Source: Pseudomonadota bacterium (GTDB lineage: Bacteria; Pseudomonadota; Alphaproteobacteria; UBA8366). From it: a stretch of 64,000 nt of DNA. Positions 54,382 through 63,700 of the stretch are shown in pieces. The DNA lies in the NCBI GenBank assembly GCA_036339585.1, contig JAYZAS010000018.1:1-64000 (forward strand), read 5' to 3'. A program made the position numbers and the translations under genes. The number at the start of each line of letters is the position of its first letter. The first letter of the stretch is position 1. The notes below the pieces were generated by a model. That model saw only the letters and a program-made list of their open reading frames with translations, was not told where the DNA came from and made no database searches.

Positions 54382-55558
54382 TATAATTTTTCTCATAAGT
54401 CTGAGTAATATTTCTCAGAGATAGCACCGCCTGAATAATTTCTTCAGCAGCAAAAATCACTTCTTTTTCAACTGTGAACCTGCCAAATCCAATGCGAATA
54501 GCATTGTGCAATAGACGCTTCTCAACACCGATCGACTGCAAAACATGGGATGACGCTACTGAGGACGTAGTGCAGGCTGATCCCGAGGACAGTGCTATAC
54601 TCGGCAAACGCATCATTAAATCCTGTGCGTCTATGTCTAGAAATGATAAATTTAGATTTCCAGGAATGCGTCTTTCGAGGTCCCCGTTTAATTTTACATC
54701 ATTTAAACTATCGAAAATTTGCGCTAAAAATTGGTCCCTTAAGTGCCTAATTCGGTCAGCTTCTTCAGAAATGTTTTCCGAACCTAAACGACATGCCTCC
54801 CCAAAACCTATGGCAAGCGGTGCAGGGACGGTACCAGAGCGCAATCCACGTTCCTGTCCACCACCATCTAATAATGGTTCAATTTTGATCTTTGGCTTCT
54901 GACGAACGTACAATGCCCCAATACCCATTGGTCCATAGAGTTTGTGAGCGCTAATACTGAGCAAGTCTATTCCCATCACGTTAACGTCAATGGGTATTTT
55001 TGCAACAGCTTGCGCAGCATCAGTGTGAAACAACGCACCGACCCTCGCGCACAGACTTGCTATTTCCGTTACGGGCTGAATCACTCCTATTTCATTATTG
55101 ACCATCATAATCGAAACAAGTGCGGTGCGCTCACTCAATGCATTTTCCAAAAGGTCAAGATCAAGCAAGCCGCTCTTTTCAACTGGAAGGTAAGTAACGG
55201 TGAACCCCTCTCGTTCCAACCGAGCGCAACTCTCCAGCACACATTTGTGTTCAGTTGCACAGGTGACGACATGATTACGGCCAGATGAAATCGCCCGTGC
55301 AGTCCCTTTCACCGCTAAATTGTTGGCCTCCGTTGCGCCAGACGTGAAGGTTATCTCATTCGGCTTAGCGCCTATCAGTTTAGCTATATGAGCTCGTGCG
55401 TCCTCAACTGCCTGTTCAGCTACCCAACCATAAGCGTGATCACTGGAATGCGGATTGCCAAACATCTCGTGAAACCATGGCAACATAACATCGCGAACGC
55501 GAGGGTCCACTGGCGTTGTCGCTTGATAATCAAGGTAAACAGGTTCATCTGTTGTCAT
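54353..55558 (-). CDS. Cysteine desulfurase, IscS-like (group I)
   Basis: A 401-residue PLP enzyme. The Schiff-base lysine is Lys206 in SAHKLYGP and the catalytic cysteine Cys329 in SSGSACTTS, on a mobile loop. His104 in ATEHKC is the usual active-site histidine. It converts cysteine to alanine and hands persulfide to scaffold or thiolation proteins. Order on the strand: cysE, the second cysteine desulfurase, this one, ferredoxin. It is 26 bases downstream of its paralog. Candidate sulfur donor for MnmA and iron-sulfur assembly. Confidence 0.92.
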   Translation of the reverse strand: MTTDEPVYLDYQATTPVDPRVRDVMLPWFHEMFGNPHSSDHAYGWVAEQAVEDARAHIAKLIGAKPNEITFTSGATEANNLAVKGTARAISSGRNHVVTCATEHKCVLESCARLEREGFTVTYLPVEKSGLLDLDLLENALSERTALVSIMMVNNEIGVIQPVTEIASLCARVGALFHTDAAQAVAKIPIDVNVMGIDLLSISAHKLYGPMGIGALYVRQKPKIKIEPLLDGGGQERGLRSGTVPAPLAIGFGEACRLGSENISEEADRIRHLRDQFLAQIFDSLNDVKLNGDLERRIPGNLNLSFLDIDAQDLMMRLPSIALSSGSACTTSSVASSHVLQSIGVEKRLLHNAIRIGFGRFTVEKEVIFAAEEIIQAVLSLRNITQTYEKNYNGQNSISQC

Positions 55559-55584
55559 ATTAGGCCACCGAACTCATTCTTCGA

Positions 55585-56694
55585 TCAAGCAGCATCAACT
55601 TGCCGTTTAATCATTTTTAAACTCGACACCCAGGCATCTACGAAACGCGCCATTTCCTCTTCTTTTGTTTCAAAGCCAATACTTACCCTTATAGATGACG
55701 CTGACATACTTTCAGATAATCCCATCGCTCTCAGAACGTGGCTAGGGCCCACCTTTCCAGATGAACAAGCAGAGCCAGAGCTAATAGCAATCCCTGAAAG
55801 GTCGAGGGCTATTACCTGAGTTTCTGCCGATACTCCGTCAACCCCAAATAAACTCGTATTCACCAAACGGGGTGTTTTGTGTCCGTGGATTACAACTTCC
55901 GGTGCCTGTTCAAGGATGGCCTGCTCCATTCCATTCCGAAGCTTGGCAATATGGCCTGCCTTATTCAGCATCTCGTTTACATGCATTACCGCTGCACCAA
56001 AACCAGCGATGGCCGGGACGTTTTCGGTGCCGCCACGGCGCCCCCGCTCTTGACCGCCGCCATTCATTGTTGATGCAATCTCGATCCCAGGGGCTAGAAT
56101 CAACGCACCGACACCTTTGGGCCCACCTATTTTGTGCGCAGACAGCGTCATCATATCTACGTCTAACTCGTTCATCTTTAGCGGAATTCGGCCAGGTGCT
56201 TGAACGGCGTCACAATGAAACAATGCTCCATAATCGTGCGCAATACCCGCTAACTCAGCAATAGGCTGAATAACACCGGTCTCATTATTGGCCAGCATAA
56301 CCGAAACCAGCACAGAATTCCCGTTACGTCGCAAAAGAGTCTCGAGACACTCCGGACTAACAAGACCATCCTGGTCAACAGCAATTTTTTCCACATGACC
56401 CACAGCCTCAAGAACCGAATGATGTTCGACGCCTGAGACGAAAACCCGCCTACATTTACTGCCAGCTAACGCTAATGTGTTTGCTTCGGTGGCACCGCTA
56501 GTGAAGATAATATTTTCATGCGTTACGCCAAATGAACTGGCGATTTGACCACGTGCTTTCTCTACCATAGCGCGAGCACGTCTTCCACTGCTGTGAATAG
56601 ATGATGGGTTGCCTGAAATGTCCAAAGCTTCGATGACACAACGTTTTACCGCAGGCCTCATTGGTGTTGTTGCGTTGTGATCAAGATAAATCAT
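55585..56694 (-). CDS. Second cysteine desulfurase (NifS/IscS family)
   Basis: A 369-residue paralog of the preceding enzyme. Lys188 in SAHKIGGPKG is the PLP lysine and Cys310 in SSGSACSSGK the nucleophile. It starts with the conserved MIYLDHNATTPMRP; an in-frame TTG 39 bases earlier (56733) is unlikely. The two copies could serve different acceptors, for example iron-sulfur assembly and tRNA thiolation, or the selenium pathway. Which is which cannot be read from sequence. Confidence 0.91.
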   Translation of the reverse strand: MIYLDHNATTPMRPAVKRCVIEALDISGNPSSIHSSGRRARAMVEKARGQIASSFGVTHENIIFTSGATEANTLALAGSKCRRVFVSGVEHHSVLEAVGHVEKIAVDQDGLVSPECLETLLRRNGNSVLVSVMLANNETGVIQPIAELAGIAHDYGALFHCDAVQAPGRIPLKMNELDVDMMTLSAHKIGGPKGVGALILAPGIEIASTMNGGGQERGRRGGTENVPAIAGFGAAVMHVNEMLNKAGHIAKLRNGMEQAILEQAPEVVIHGHKTPRLVNTSLFGVDGVSAETQVIALDLSGIAISSGSACSSGKVGPSHVLRAMGLSESMSASSIRVSIGFETKEEEMARFVDAWVSSLKMIKRQVDAA

Positions 56695-56752
56695 CGTTGA
56701 AGAACCACACAAAGTTCGGCTAAATAGTGCCAATGAATTTTTAATATGATGT

Positions 56753-57454
56753 TCATTTATTTTTTTTTATCTTTTTTTCCAGAGCTTCCTCTAGCAAATC
56801 AATTCGCGCCTGTAAGTTTGCAACATGCTCAACTAATCCCTCTAACGATCGCACTAGTGGATCGGGAAGCTCGCCGAGTGGTGTGCCATAAGGCCGAAAA
56901 ACCTCTGCAACATCAATATCTTTGTGTTCCACAACCCGAGCCGGAATTCCTACAACTGTAATTGCTGCGGGCACATCTTGCGTAACGACAGCATTTGCAC
57001 CAATGCGCGCTCCGGCCGAGACATTTATCGGACCCAAAATTTGAGCACCTGAACCAACAATAACCCCATCGCCCAGTGTTGGGTGACGGTTCCTTTCGCG
57101 CTGACTTTCTGAGTTAATCGATGGAGCAATTCCTCCTAAGGTTACAGCCTGATAAATTGTTACATCATCACCAAGTTCCGCTGTCTCACCAATCACTACG
57201 CCCATGCCGTGATCAATAAATAAGCGCTTGCCTATTGAAGCACCCGGATGAATTTCTATTCCCGTCAAAAATCTTCCAAATTGGGATATTAACCGCGCTA
57301 AAAACCAAAAATCCCGCTGCCATGCAAGGTGAGCGAAACGATGTAAAACCACGGCGTGGAACCCAGAATAACAGAAAAAAACCTCAGCACGCGAGCGAGC
57401 CGCAGGATCGCGCTGCATCATGGCATCAATTTCATCACGAATAACTTTGAACAT
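56753..57454 (-). CDS. cysE: Serine O-acetyltransferase
   Basis: A 233-residue hexapeptide-repeat acetyltransferase. HPGASIGKRLFIDHGMGVVIG and ELGDDVTIYQAVTLGG are the conserved catalytic histidine region and left-handed-helix coils. It makes O-acetylserine, the precursor of cysteine, which then feeds the two desulfurases beside it. The ATG at 57454 (MFKVIRDEIDAMM) matches family starts; a GTG at 57466 would add four residues. A C-terminal EALEKKIKKNK tail is lysine-rich. Confidence 0.92.
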   Translation of the reverse strand: MFKVIRDEIDAMMQRDPAARSRAEVFFCYSGFHAVVLHRFAHLAWQRDFWFLARLISQFGRFLTGIEIHPGASIGKRLFIDHGMGVVIGETAELGDDVTIYQAVTLGGIAPSINSESQRERNRHPTLGDGVIVGSGAQILGPINVSAGARIGANAVVTQDVPAAITVVGIPARVVEHKDIDVAEVFRPYGTPLGELPDPLVRSLEGLVEHVANLQARIDLLEEALEKKIKKNK

Positions 57455-57653
57455 TGGCCTATGCACTAGTGTTCCGGTGTAGTTCAGTTATTTTTCACTT
57501 AAGCAAACAAACATGCTAAACTGACTCTCTAACTTTAACAAAAAATTTAATTTAATCCTGATAACAACAACTGGATATATAATCCTCGACTCCGGGGGTC
57601 AAGATTAGCCAATTATACATGCGAATGCACTATTAACGTAACAATATGACGGC

Positions 57654-57673
57654 ATTGATAAACTTGTATCAAT
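57654..57673. promoter_or_regulatory. Inverted repeat before the alpha/beta hydrolase gene
   Basis: ATTGATA-AACTTG-TATCAAT, perfect seven-base arms with a six-base loop, ends about 25 bases before the ATG. It could be an operator or a hairpin in the leader. The rest of the 232-base divergent region to cysE is A+T-rich, with no ORF. Confidence 0.4.
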
Positions 57674-57698
57674 ACCGAGGAGAATAAGAAAAAACATC

Positions 57699-58352
57699 AT
57701 GCCCGAAGTTATTATAAATGGACCTGAAGGTCGTATCGAGGGGCGTTATCGCCACAACAACAATGCAGCCGCTCCTATCGCGCTTTTCTTGCACCCTCAC
57801 CCGCAACATGGCGGCACAATGAACAATAAAGTTATCTATACATTGTACTATATGTTCGTGCGTCGTGGCTTCTCTTGTCTTCGTTTTAATTTTCGCGGCG
57901 TGGGACGATCACAAGGAACATTCTCCCGCGGCGAGGGGGAACTCTCTGATGCTGCAGCTGCCCTAGATTGGCTCCAAGAGTATAATGAGAATGCAGGTCA
58001 GTGTTGGATTGCCGGATTCTCCTTTGGTGCTTGGATCGGAATGCAGTTACTGATGCGTAGACCTGAAATAGCGGGATTCATTTCCATAGCTCCACCAGCC
58101 AATATGTACGACTTTAGCTTCCTTGCTCCCTGCCCCTCATCTGGAATTATGGTAACAGGCAGTAAAGATGACATAGTGCCGCCAGACTCGGTTGAAAAAC
58201 TTGTTGAAAAATTGCGTCAACAACGGGGCATACGTATTGACCATACTACGATCCCAGGAGCTAATCATTTCTTTACAAATAAAATGGAACAGCTGGAAAA
58301 GGAAGTTGCAAGCTATGTTGATGAACGTCTTCTCAGTGGCACAGACGACTAA
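57699..58352 (+). CDS. Alpha/beta hydrolase
   Basis: A 217-residue alpha/beta hydrolase of the short KANL3/Tex30-like or dienelactone-hydrolase-like kind. The nucleophile is Ser108 in AGFSFGAWIG, the acid Asp157/158 in TGSKDDIVP and the base His190 in GANHFF. HPHPQHGGTMNN (32-43) is the oxyanion region. The substrate is unknown. A related alphaproteobacterial protein is often found near cysteine or tRNA genes, but I cannot place its role. It converges on anmK, with 18 bases between their ends. Confidence 0.82.
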   Translation: MPEVIINGPEGRIEGRYRHNNNAAAPIALFLHPHPQHGGTMNNKVIYTLYYMFVRRGFSCLRFNFRGVGRSQGTFSRGEGELSDAAAALDWLQEYNENAGQCWIAGFSFGAWIGMQLLMRRPEIAGFISIAPPANMYDFSFLAPCPSSGIMVTGSKDDIVPPDSVEKLVEKLRQQRGIRIDHTTIPGANHFFTNKMEQLEKEVASYVDERLLSGTDD

Positions 58353-58370
58353 AAGGTTTCTCAGTTTAAT

Positions 58371-59444
58371 CTATCGTCTTCCCTGAAACAGGCGTCCGCC
58401 AGTCAAAGGTGTGGACACACCCGTCGTGCTAGGCCAGCTTATTGGCAGTTTATACTTCGACCTTAAAGCTAAAAAAGCAAATGCTTCTGCCTCCAGCAGA
58501 TCGCCATTCCATCCTAAGCTTTCCACCCTAGTACAAGGTAACTCTAAAGTTGAGTTTAAAAATTGCATAATAGTGGTATTCTTTCGTCCTCCACCCGTAA
58601 CCAGCCACCTCAGCGGATCTCTTGGGAAAAATTGAGTCGCAAGCTGAACCGACTTGACCGTGAATTCAGTCAAAGTTGCTGCGCCATCTTCTAATGACAA
58701 ATCCGCTATAGGATCACAATTAAAAAAATCTCTGTCTAGTGATTTGGGAGGCCTTCGACTAAAATACTCGTTATTCAGCCAATCGGTAACAAAATCAGTG
58801 TGTGAGATACCTTGTGCTGCCCACCGACCATCTTGGTCATATGCAATGCCAACTTTCCTATGCATCCAGTCATCAATGAGAGCATTAGCAGGCCCAGTAT
58901 CAAAAGCTAAAATGCTACCGGTGTCACCCAACCAGGTCACATTAGCAACGCCACCAAGATTAAGAATGGCTAATGGTTTTTCTATGCCTTTGCACAAGGC
59001 ATAATGATAAGCAGGAGCGAGAGGAGCCCCCTCCCCACCTGCGGCCACGTCAGCACTGCGAAAATCACACACTACGTCTATGCCAGTAACATTGGCCAAT
59101 TGAGCGCCATCCCCTAATTGCCATGTGAAACGGTGCTCTGGTTGATGACATATGGTATGACCGTGGAAGCCAATTAAACCAACTTGTTTTGGCTTTACAC
59201 CGAGCCCATCCAAAAGCAATGATACTGCATTTGCATGGAGATCCGTCAGTTCAGTTTCTATGGACTGGATTTTGGGGTCATGGGTAGTAGAACCTAGACA
59301 TGCCCGCAAACGATCTCGAAATTTACAGTCGTAGGCCAGTGACATGCCACCTAGGTGACCTTCTATCCGCTCTCCATCGGTTTCGATTAAAGCGACATCT
59401 ATACCGTCTAGAGACGTGCCGCTCATGAGTCCAACTACCAACAT
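58371..59444 (-). CDS. anmK: Anhydro-N-acetylmuramic acid kinase
   Basis: A 357-residue sugar kinase. MSGTSLDGIDVALIETDG (7-24) is the ATP-binding start of the AnmK family. GFHGHTICHQPEH, NLGGVANVTWLG and FDTGPANALIDDW are its conserved segments. AnmK hydrolyses and phosphorylates 1,6-anhydroMurNAc from cell-wall turnover to give MurNAc-6-phosphate. No murQ gene is nearby, but tyrS follows divergently, a common anmK-tyrS adjacency. Confidence 0.95.
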   Translation of the reverse strand: MLVVGLMSGTSLDGIDVALIETDGERIEGHLGGMSLAYDCKFRDRLRACLGSTTHDPKIQSIETELTDLHANAVSLLLDGLGVKPKQVGLIGFHGHTICHQPEHRFTWQLGDGAQLANVTGIDVVCDFRSADVAAGGEGAPLAPAYHYALCKGIEKPLAILNLGGVANVTWLGDTGSILAFDTGPANALIDDWMHRKVGIAYDQDGRWAAQGISHTDFVTDWLNNEYFSRRPPKSLDRDFFNCDPIADLSLEDGAATLTEFTVKSVQLATQFFPRDPLRWLVTGGGRKNTTIMQFLNSTLELPCTRVESLGWNGDLLEAEAFAFLALRSKYKLPISWPSTTGVSTPLTGGRLFQGRR

Positions 59445-59501
59445 AGATAGATTATACCATCATTTTTGCCACTCGTTGTCGGATTCTGTTGATTGTGCTA
59501 A

Positions 59502-60764
59502 ATGGCACACATGGCTGAATTTACATCTACATTTCTCAAACGTGCAAAATCACGGGGTTATATCAGTGACTGCACTAATCCTAGCGGGCTAGATGCTCTT
59601 GCTACAAACTCTTCAATTACTGGGTACATAGGCTTCGATGCAACCGCAGACTCACTTCACATTGGAAGCTTGGTGCCAATTATGTTACTGCGTCTTTTAC
59701 AACAAACGGGCCACAAACCAATCGTGCTTGTTGGCGGTGGAACGACTAAAGTCGGTGACCCATCTGGCAAAGACGATAGCCGCAAATTACTTACTGAAAA
59801 GGATATTCAATCAAATATCGACAATATTAAAGGAGTTTTTGAGCGATTCCTCTCGTTTGGAGATAACCCAACGGACGCAATTCTGGTCAATAATGCAAAC
59901 TGGTTGGATAATTTACAGTACATACCTTTTTTACGCGACGTTGGGCGCCATTTTTCAGTTAACAGGATGCTCGGCCTTGATTCTGTCAAGCTTAGACTCG
60001 AGCGTAAACAGCCACTAAGTTTCTTAGAGTTTAATTACATGATTATGCAAGCATATGATTTTGTGGAGTTGTCGAGAAATCATAATTGCCAGCTTCAAAT
60101 GGGCGGCTCAGATCAATGGGGAAATATAGTAAGTGGCATAGAGCTCGGGCGGCGTCTTGACGGTAAAGAACTGTTTGGCCTAACAACCCATCTGATAACG
60201 ACCGCAAGCGGCTCTAAAATGGGTAAAACTGCCGAGGGGGCTATTTGGCTCAACAAAGAACGTCTACCACCTTACGAATTTTGGCAATTCTGGCGAAATA
60301 CCGAGGACACAGATGTAGCCCGCTTCATGCGGTTATTCACTGAATTACCGGACACCGAAATTGCCGAATATGAGAAACTCGAGGGTTCAGACATTAATGA
60401 AGCGAAGTCGGTTCTCGCAACTGAAGCAACGGCGCTATGCCACGGTCGCGCGGCAGCTATAGCAGCCTCTGAAAGTGCTCGTAGAACGTTTGCTGAAGGT
60501 GGAATAGGGAATGACCTTCCGTGTATTTCGCTTAAGAAAGAAGAATTAATAGATGGACTTCCAGCATTTGTACTTTTTACTAGGGCAGGTCTTGCAAAAT
60601 CCAACAGTGAGGCACGAAGATTGATCAAAAGTGGCGGTGCAAAACTAAATGGTAAAAAGATCAGTGAAGAACTTGCTCAAATTACAACCATCGACATCAA
60701 TCAAGACGGAGTAATAAAGCTCTCAGCGGGCAAAAAACGTCACGCCCTTCTATTACCAAGATAA
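59502..60764 (+). CDS. tyrS: Tyrosyl-tRNA synthetase
   Basis: A 420-residue class I synthetase. HIGS (53-56) is the HIGH motif and KMGKT (239-243) the KMSKS loop. GFDATADSLHIGSLVPI, QMGGSDQWGNIVSGIELGRR and the C-terminal S4-like RNA-binding domain (SNSEARRLIKSGGAKLNGK) complete the enzyme. It charges tRNA-Tyr, one copy of which lies at the start of the window. The ATG at 59502 is used; a second ATG nine bases later is possible. The gene converges on the AsmA-like gene, with 24 bases between them. Confidence 0.96.
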   Translation: MAHMAEFTSTFLKRAKSRGYISDCTNPSGLDALATNSSITGYIGFDATADSLHIGSLVPIMLLRLLQQTGHKPIVLVGGGTTKVGDPSGKDDSRKLLTEKDIQSNIDNIKGVFERFLSFGDNPTDAILVNNANWLDNLQYIPFLRDVGRHFSVNRMLGLDSVKLRLERKQPLSFLEFNYMIMQAYDFVELSRNHNCQLQMGGSDQWGNIVSGIELGRRLDGKELFGLTTHLITTASGSKMGKTAEGAIWLNKERLPPYEFWQFWRNTEDTDVARFMRLFTELPDTEIAEYEKLEGSDINEAKSVLATEATALCHGRAAAIAASESARRTFAEGGIGNDLPCISLKKEELIDGLPAFVLFTRAGLAKSNSEARRLIKSGGAKLNGKKISEELAQITTIDINQDGVIKLSAGKKRHALLLPR

Positions 60765-60788
60765 AATTAAACTCTAGACATCGTTCAA

Positions 60789-63700
60789 TTAGGGTGCGCT
60801 GTCGGTATTAGCATTCCCGGTTTTCCCTTCTAAAGGGGCCGGAGCATCTGGATCACCAATCTCGGCATCGAACACTCCTAAGAATTTTCTCAATAAACCT
60901 GGAGCCAACGCAGATAGGGGGTTCACTGAAATATCTGGATCAGCGAGTGCGCCCTTAACTGAATAGGTGGCTGCGAACAAACCCTCATCGTCCCCACCTG
61001 TAAGAATAGGCCCAAGAAGAGGAATTTGTCCAAGGATGCGGTTCAATGTGTAGGCTGGTATTAAAGCACCACCAAAATCAGCGATATCATTTTTTAGATT
61101 TAAAGTGCCCTCGGTCGTTATCCCAATTGAAGATCCAAAAGTACGTGTATTATCCAATCGCAAAAGTTTTGATTCGTAAGCATAACGGCCTTCAAGTGTA
61201 TCGAACTCTACCCCCTCTCGATCAAATGCATCGACAATGCCGGTCAATGAGGCAACCTGAAATATTCTTGCGAACAATGGAACTTTTCGGAGCCGATACT
61301 TACTGACAGTAAATTCGCCCTCCATCGGTGCGTTTAAACTCAGCCGCTTACCTTTTATCTTAAGTTTTCCCCCACTTACGTTCTTGGCAATATCGAGTGC
61401 TTTGAGCGACGCTCCAAAATCATCCGTTTCTACCGATAATTTGTACCCTATCGAAAACGGCTGATAATCTATCAAAAGTTTAGCCCCTTTACCCACACCA
61501 CCAGACAACTTGAATTTTTGTATGCTATTGTTATCAAACCTAAGTGAGAGATCCACGCCATGTAATCGCCGTTTGATGCCCCAACTTAATAATCCAATGC
61601 TGGCGTTGATGTTTAGTGCAATAGATTGTTTTGTATTTTCCGCCAAAGCCTCATCTTCAAGCCTTTCCATAACATATTGAACATCAAGTCTATCAAGTCC
61701 TAACGTCCCGGCATATACTCCATCATCCTGACAAACGAGTGCTCCATCAACTGTGTTGTTAACAATTGTCAGTTTATTGAATTTTAGTTTCCACCTTTCG
61801 TCCGGCGCTGAATGCATCTTAAAGTCTGCGCTACCAGAGGAATTCTCACCTGAGAATTCAGTGCTGGCAGATGTTACAATCCCATTTTGATCGAACTCAG
61901 CCCGCACTTGTGCCACAGCGCTCGTTCCAACTTCTTTAGCCAAACCGAATTCTGGCCAGTCGAGCGACGCTTTGCTGAAATCGATATTTCCTTTCAACTT
62001 TCGGATTCCATTTTTATGGACTGCATACTTTACATCGGCACTCATAGCCCCAGTCATTATGTTTTTAGTCGAAATACCCAGTCCTTCAAAAGCGGCTGCG
62101 TCTAGGGAAGCGTTAAGGCTATAATCGCTTTTTATTTTGTGTTTTTCAGAAAAAAACTCGCGCCAGACGATCTGAGTTGCCGCTCCATTGATTTGCGCTG
62201 GCCCTCTTACGGACATTTCATCTTCAACCATCTTAAATTTGAACTGACCATCCCGAATGTCGAGACCAAATGGCCCAGGAGCGAAAGCAACATCTTTGAG
62301 GGTGGCACTTGATCGAACCCTCAGCTCATCCCTATCTACGTTCGTATCAAGTGGGAAATCCATTCTAAGTCGAATTGCCGCTGATCCACTTACATCTCCA
62401 GCTGATAGACCGAGTTCCCGAATATAGCCCAAAGGCCTATGGTCAAGCACTTCGAGTGCAGTCCGGAGCGGTCCACGCATGACAACATCAACAGAAATTT
62501 GCTCATTGTCAGTGTCGAGCTTGTACATATTCACCTGCGCCTGATCAATTTGAATATCACGCAATTTACCGCTAGAAACCACCATATCGAATCGTTTGTC
62601 AGAGAAGGTAGCAGTACCGCCCGCTCCCTCAATTTTTGGCAGTGGCGACCAGTACGCGACTTTAAGATCCTCATATCGCATTGTGCCTCTTACACTTGAC
62701 GCCTTAAATTTATTCAAGTCGTTGTCTGGCATCCAGCCTATTATTTGTAGATTCGTCTCCCGCGCAAAGCCGTTACGTATATTTCGTGTGACCCAGCGAC
62801 GGGCAGATTTAGCTAGTTGTTTTGGCCAATAATTTTTCAGCCCTTCGAACGGTAAATCAAACAGGTTTGCATTTATTTTGAGCCGTGCCTCACCACCAAT
62901 GCGCTCCGCCTGTGCTTCTGCTTCAATCTTAGGCCCACCAAAATCAACAATTGCTTCTGAAAGCTCAATTTTTTCTAAACCATTACTTAAAGTACCTTTT
63001 AACCGAACCTGTTTAATTTTGCGTGACGATTTCCACAAGTGCGGGATTTCTAGTGCTCCGCTGCCTGAAGCAAGGTTGAATTCTAACTCGCTAATATCAC
63101 CATTTAAAGTCGCCCTGCCTCCAACGCTGCCATTGAGATTAACCTGTAATCCAGCCAATTTTTTTAGCCACGATACACGTTTAGAAACCTCAGCCACATT
63201 GATCCCTTTAAATCGAGCTAACCCAACTATATTACTTTCACGGGGGTCTATCTCAAATTCTCCTTCAATCTGTCCCACCGGTGTCGCAATATTTCCACCA
63301 ATTTTTGTAATGGTGCCATTCTGGGTGCCACCAATAGCGACCTCCCCGGTGACAAGCATATTAAAGTTGACCAAATCGTTGAGGCCACTTACCGATCGAG
63401 CTACGAGGGAGGGGTTTAAATTCTCGAAACGAGTTCGGGCCAAGAACTCGCCTGTCCGTCCTTCATATACAAATTGGGCAAATAAATTTGCGCGACGTTT
63501 GTTAGCTTCTATGACGATCGCAGCATCAATCTTTAGGCCTGCAGCCTCTCGTAACATTACAATATCAGCACGAGGAGAATGCCAGATTATTCCTGCCAAC
63601 CGATCATCGAAGGTTAACTGGGATTGAATTATGTTCACACGTTTTAAGTAGCCGAGTGGCCCATCAGTTGAACCATACTGGCGCGACAACTCGCGAGCCG

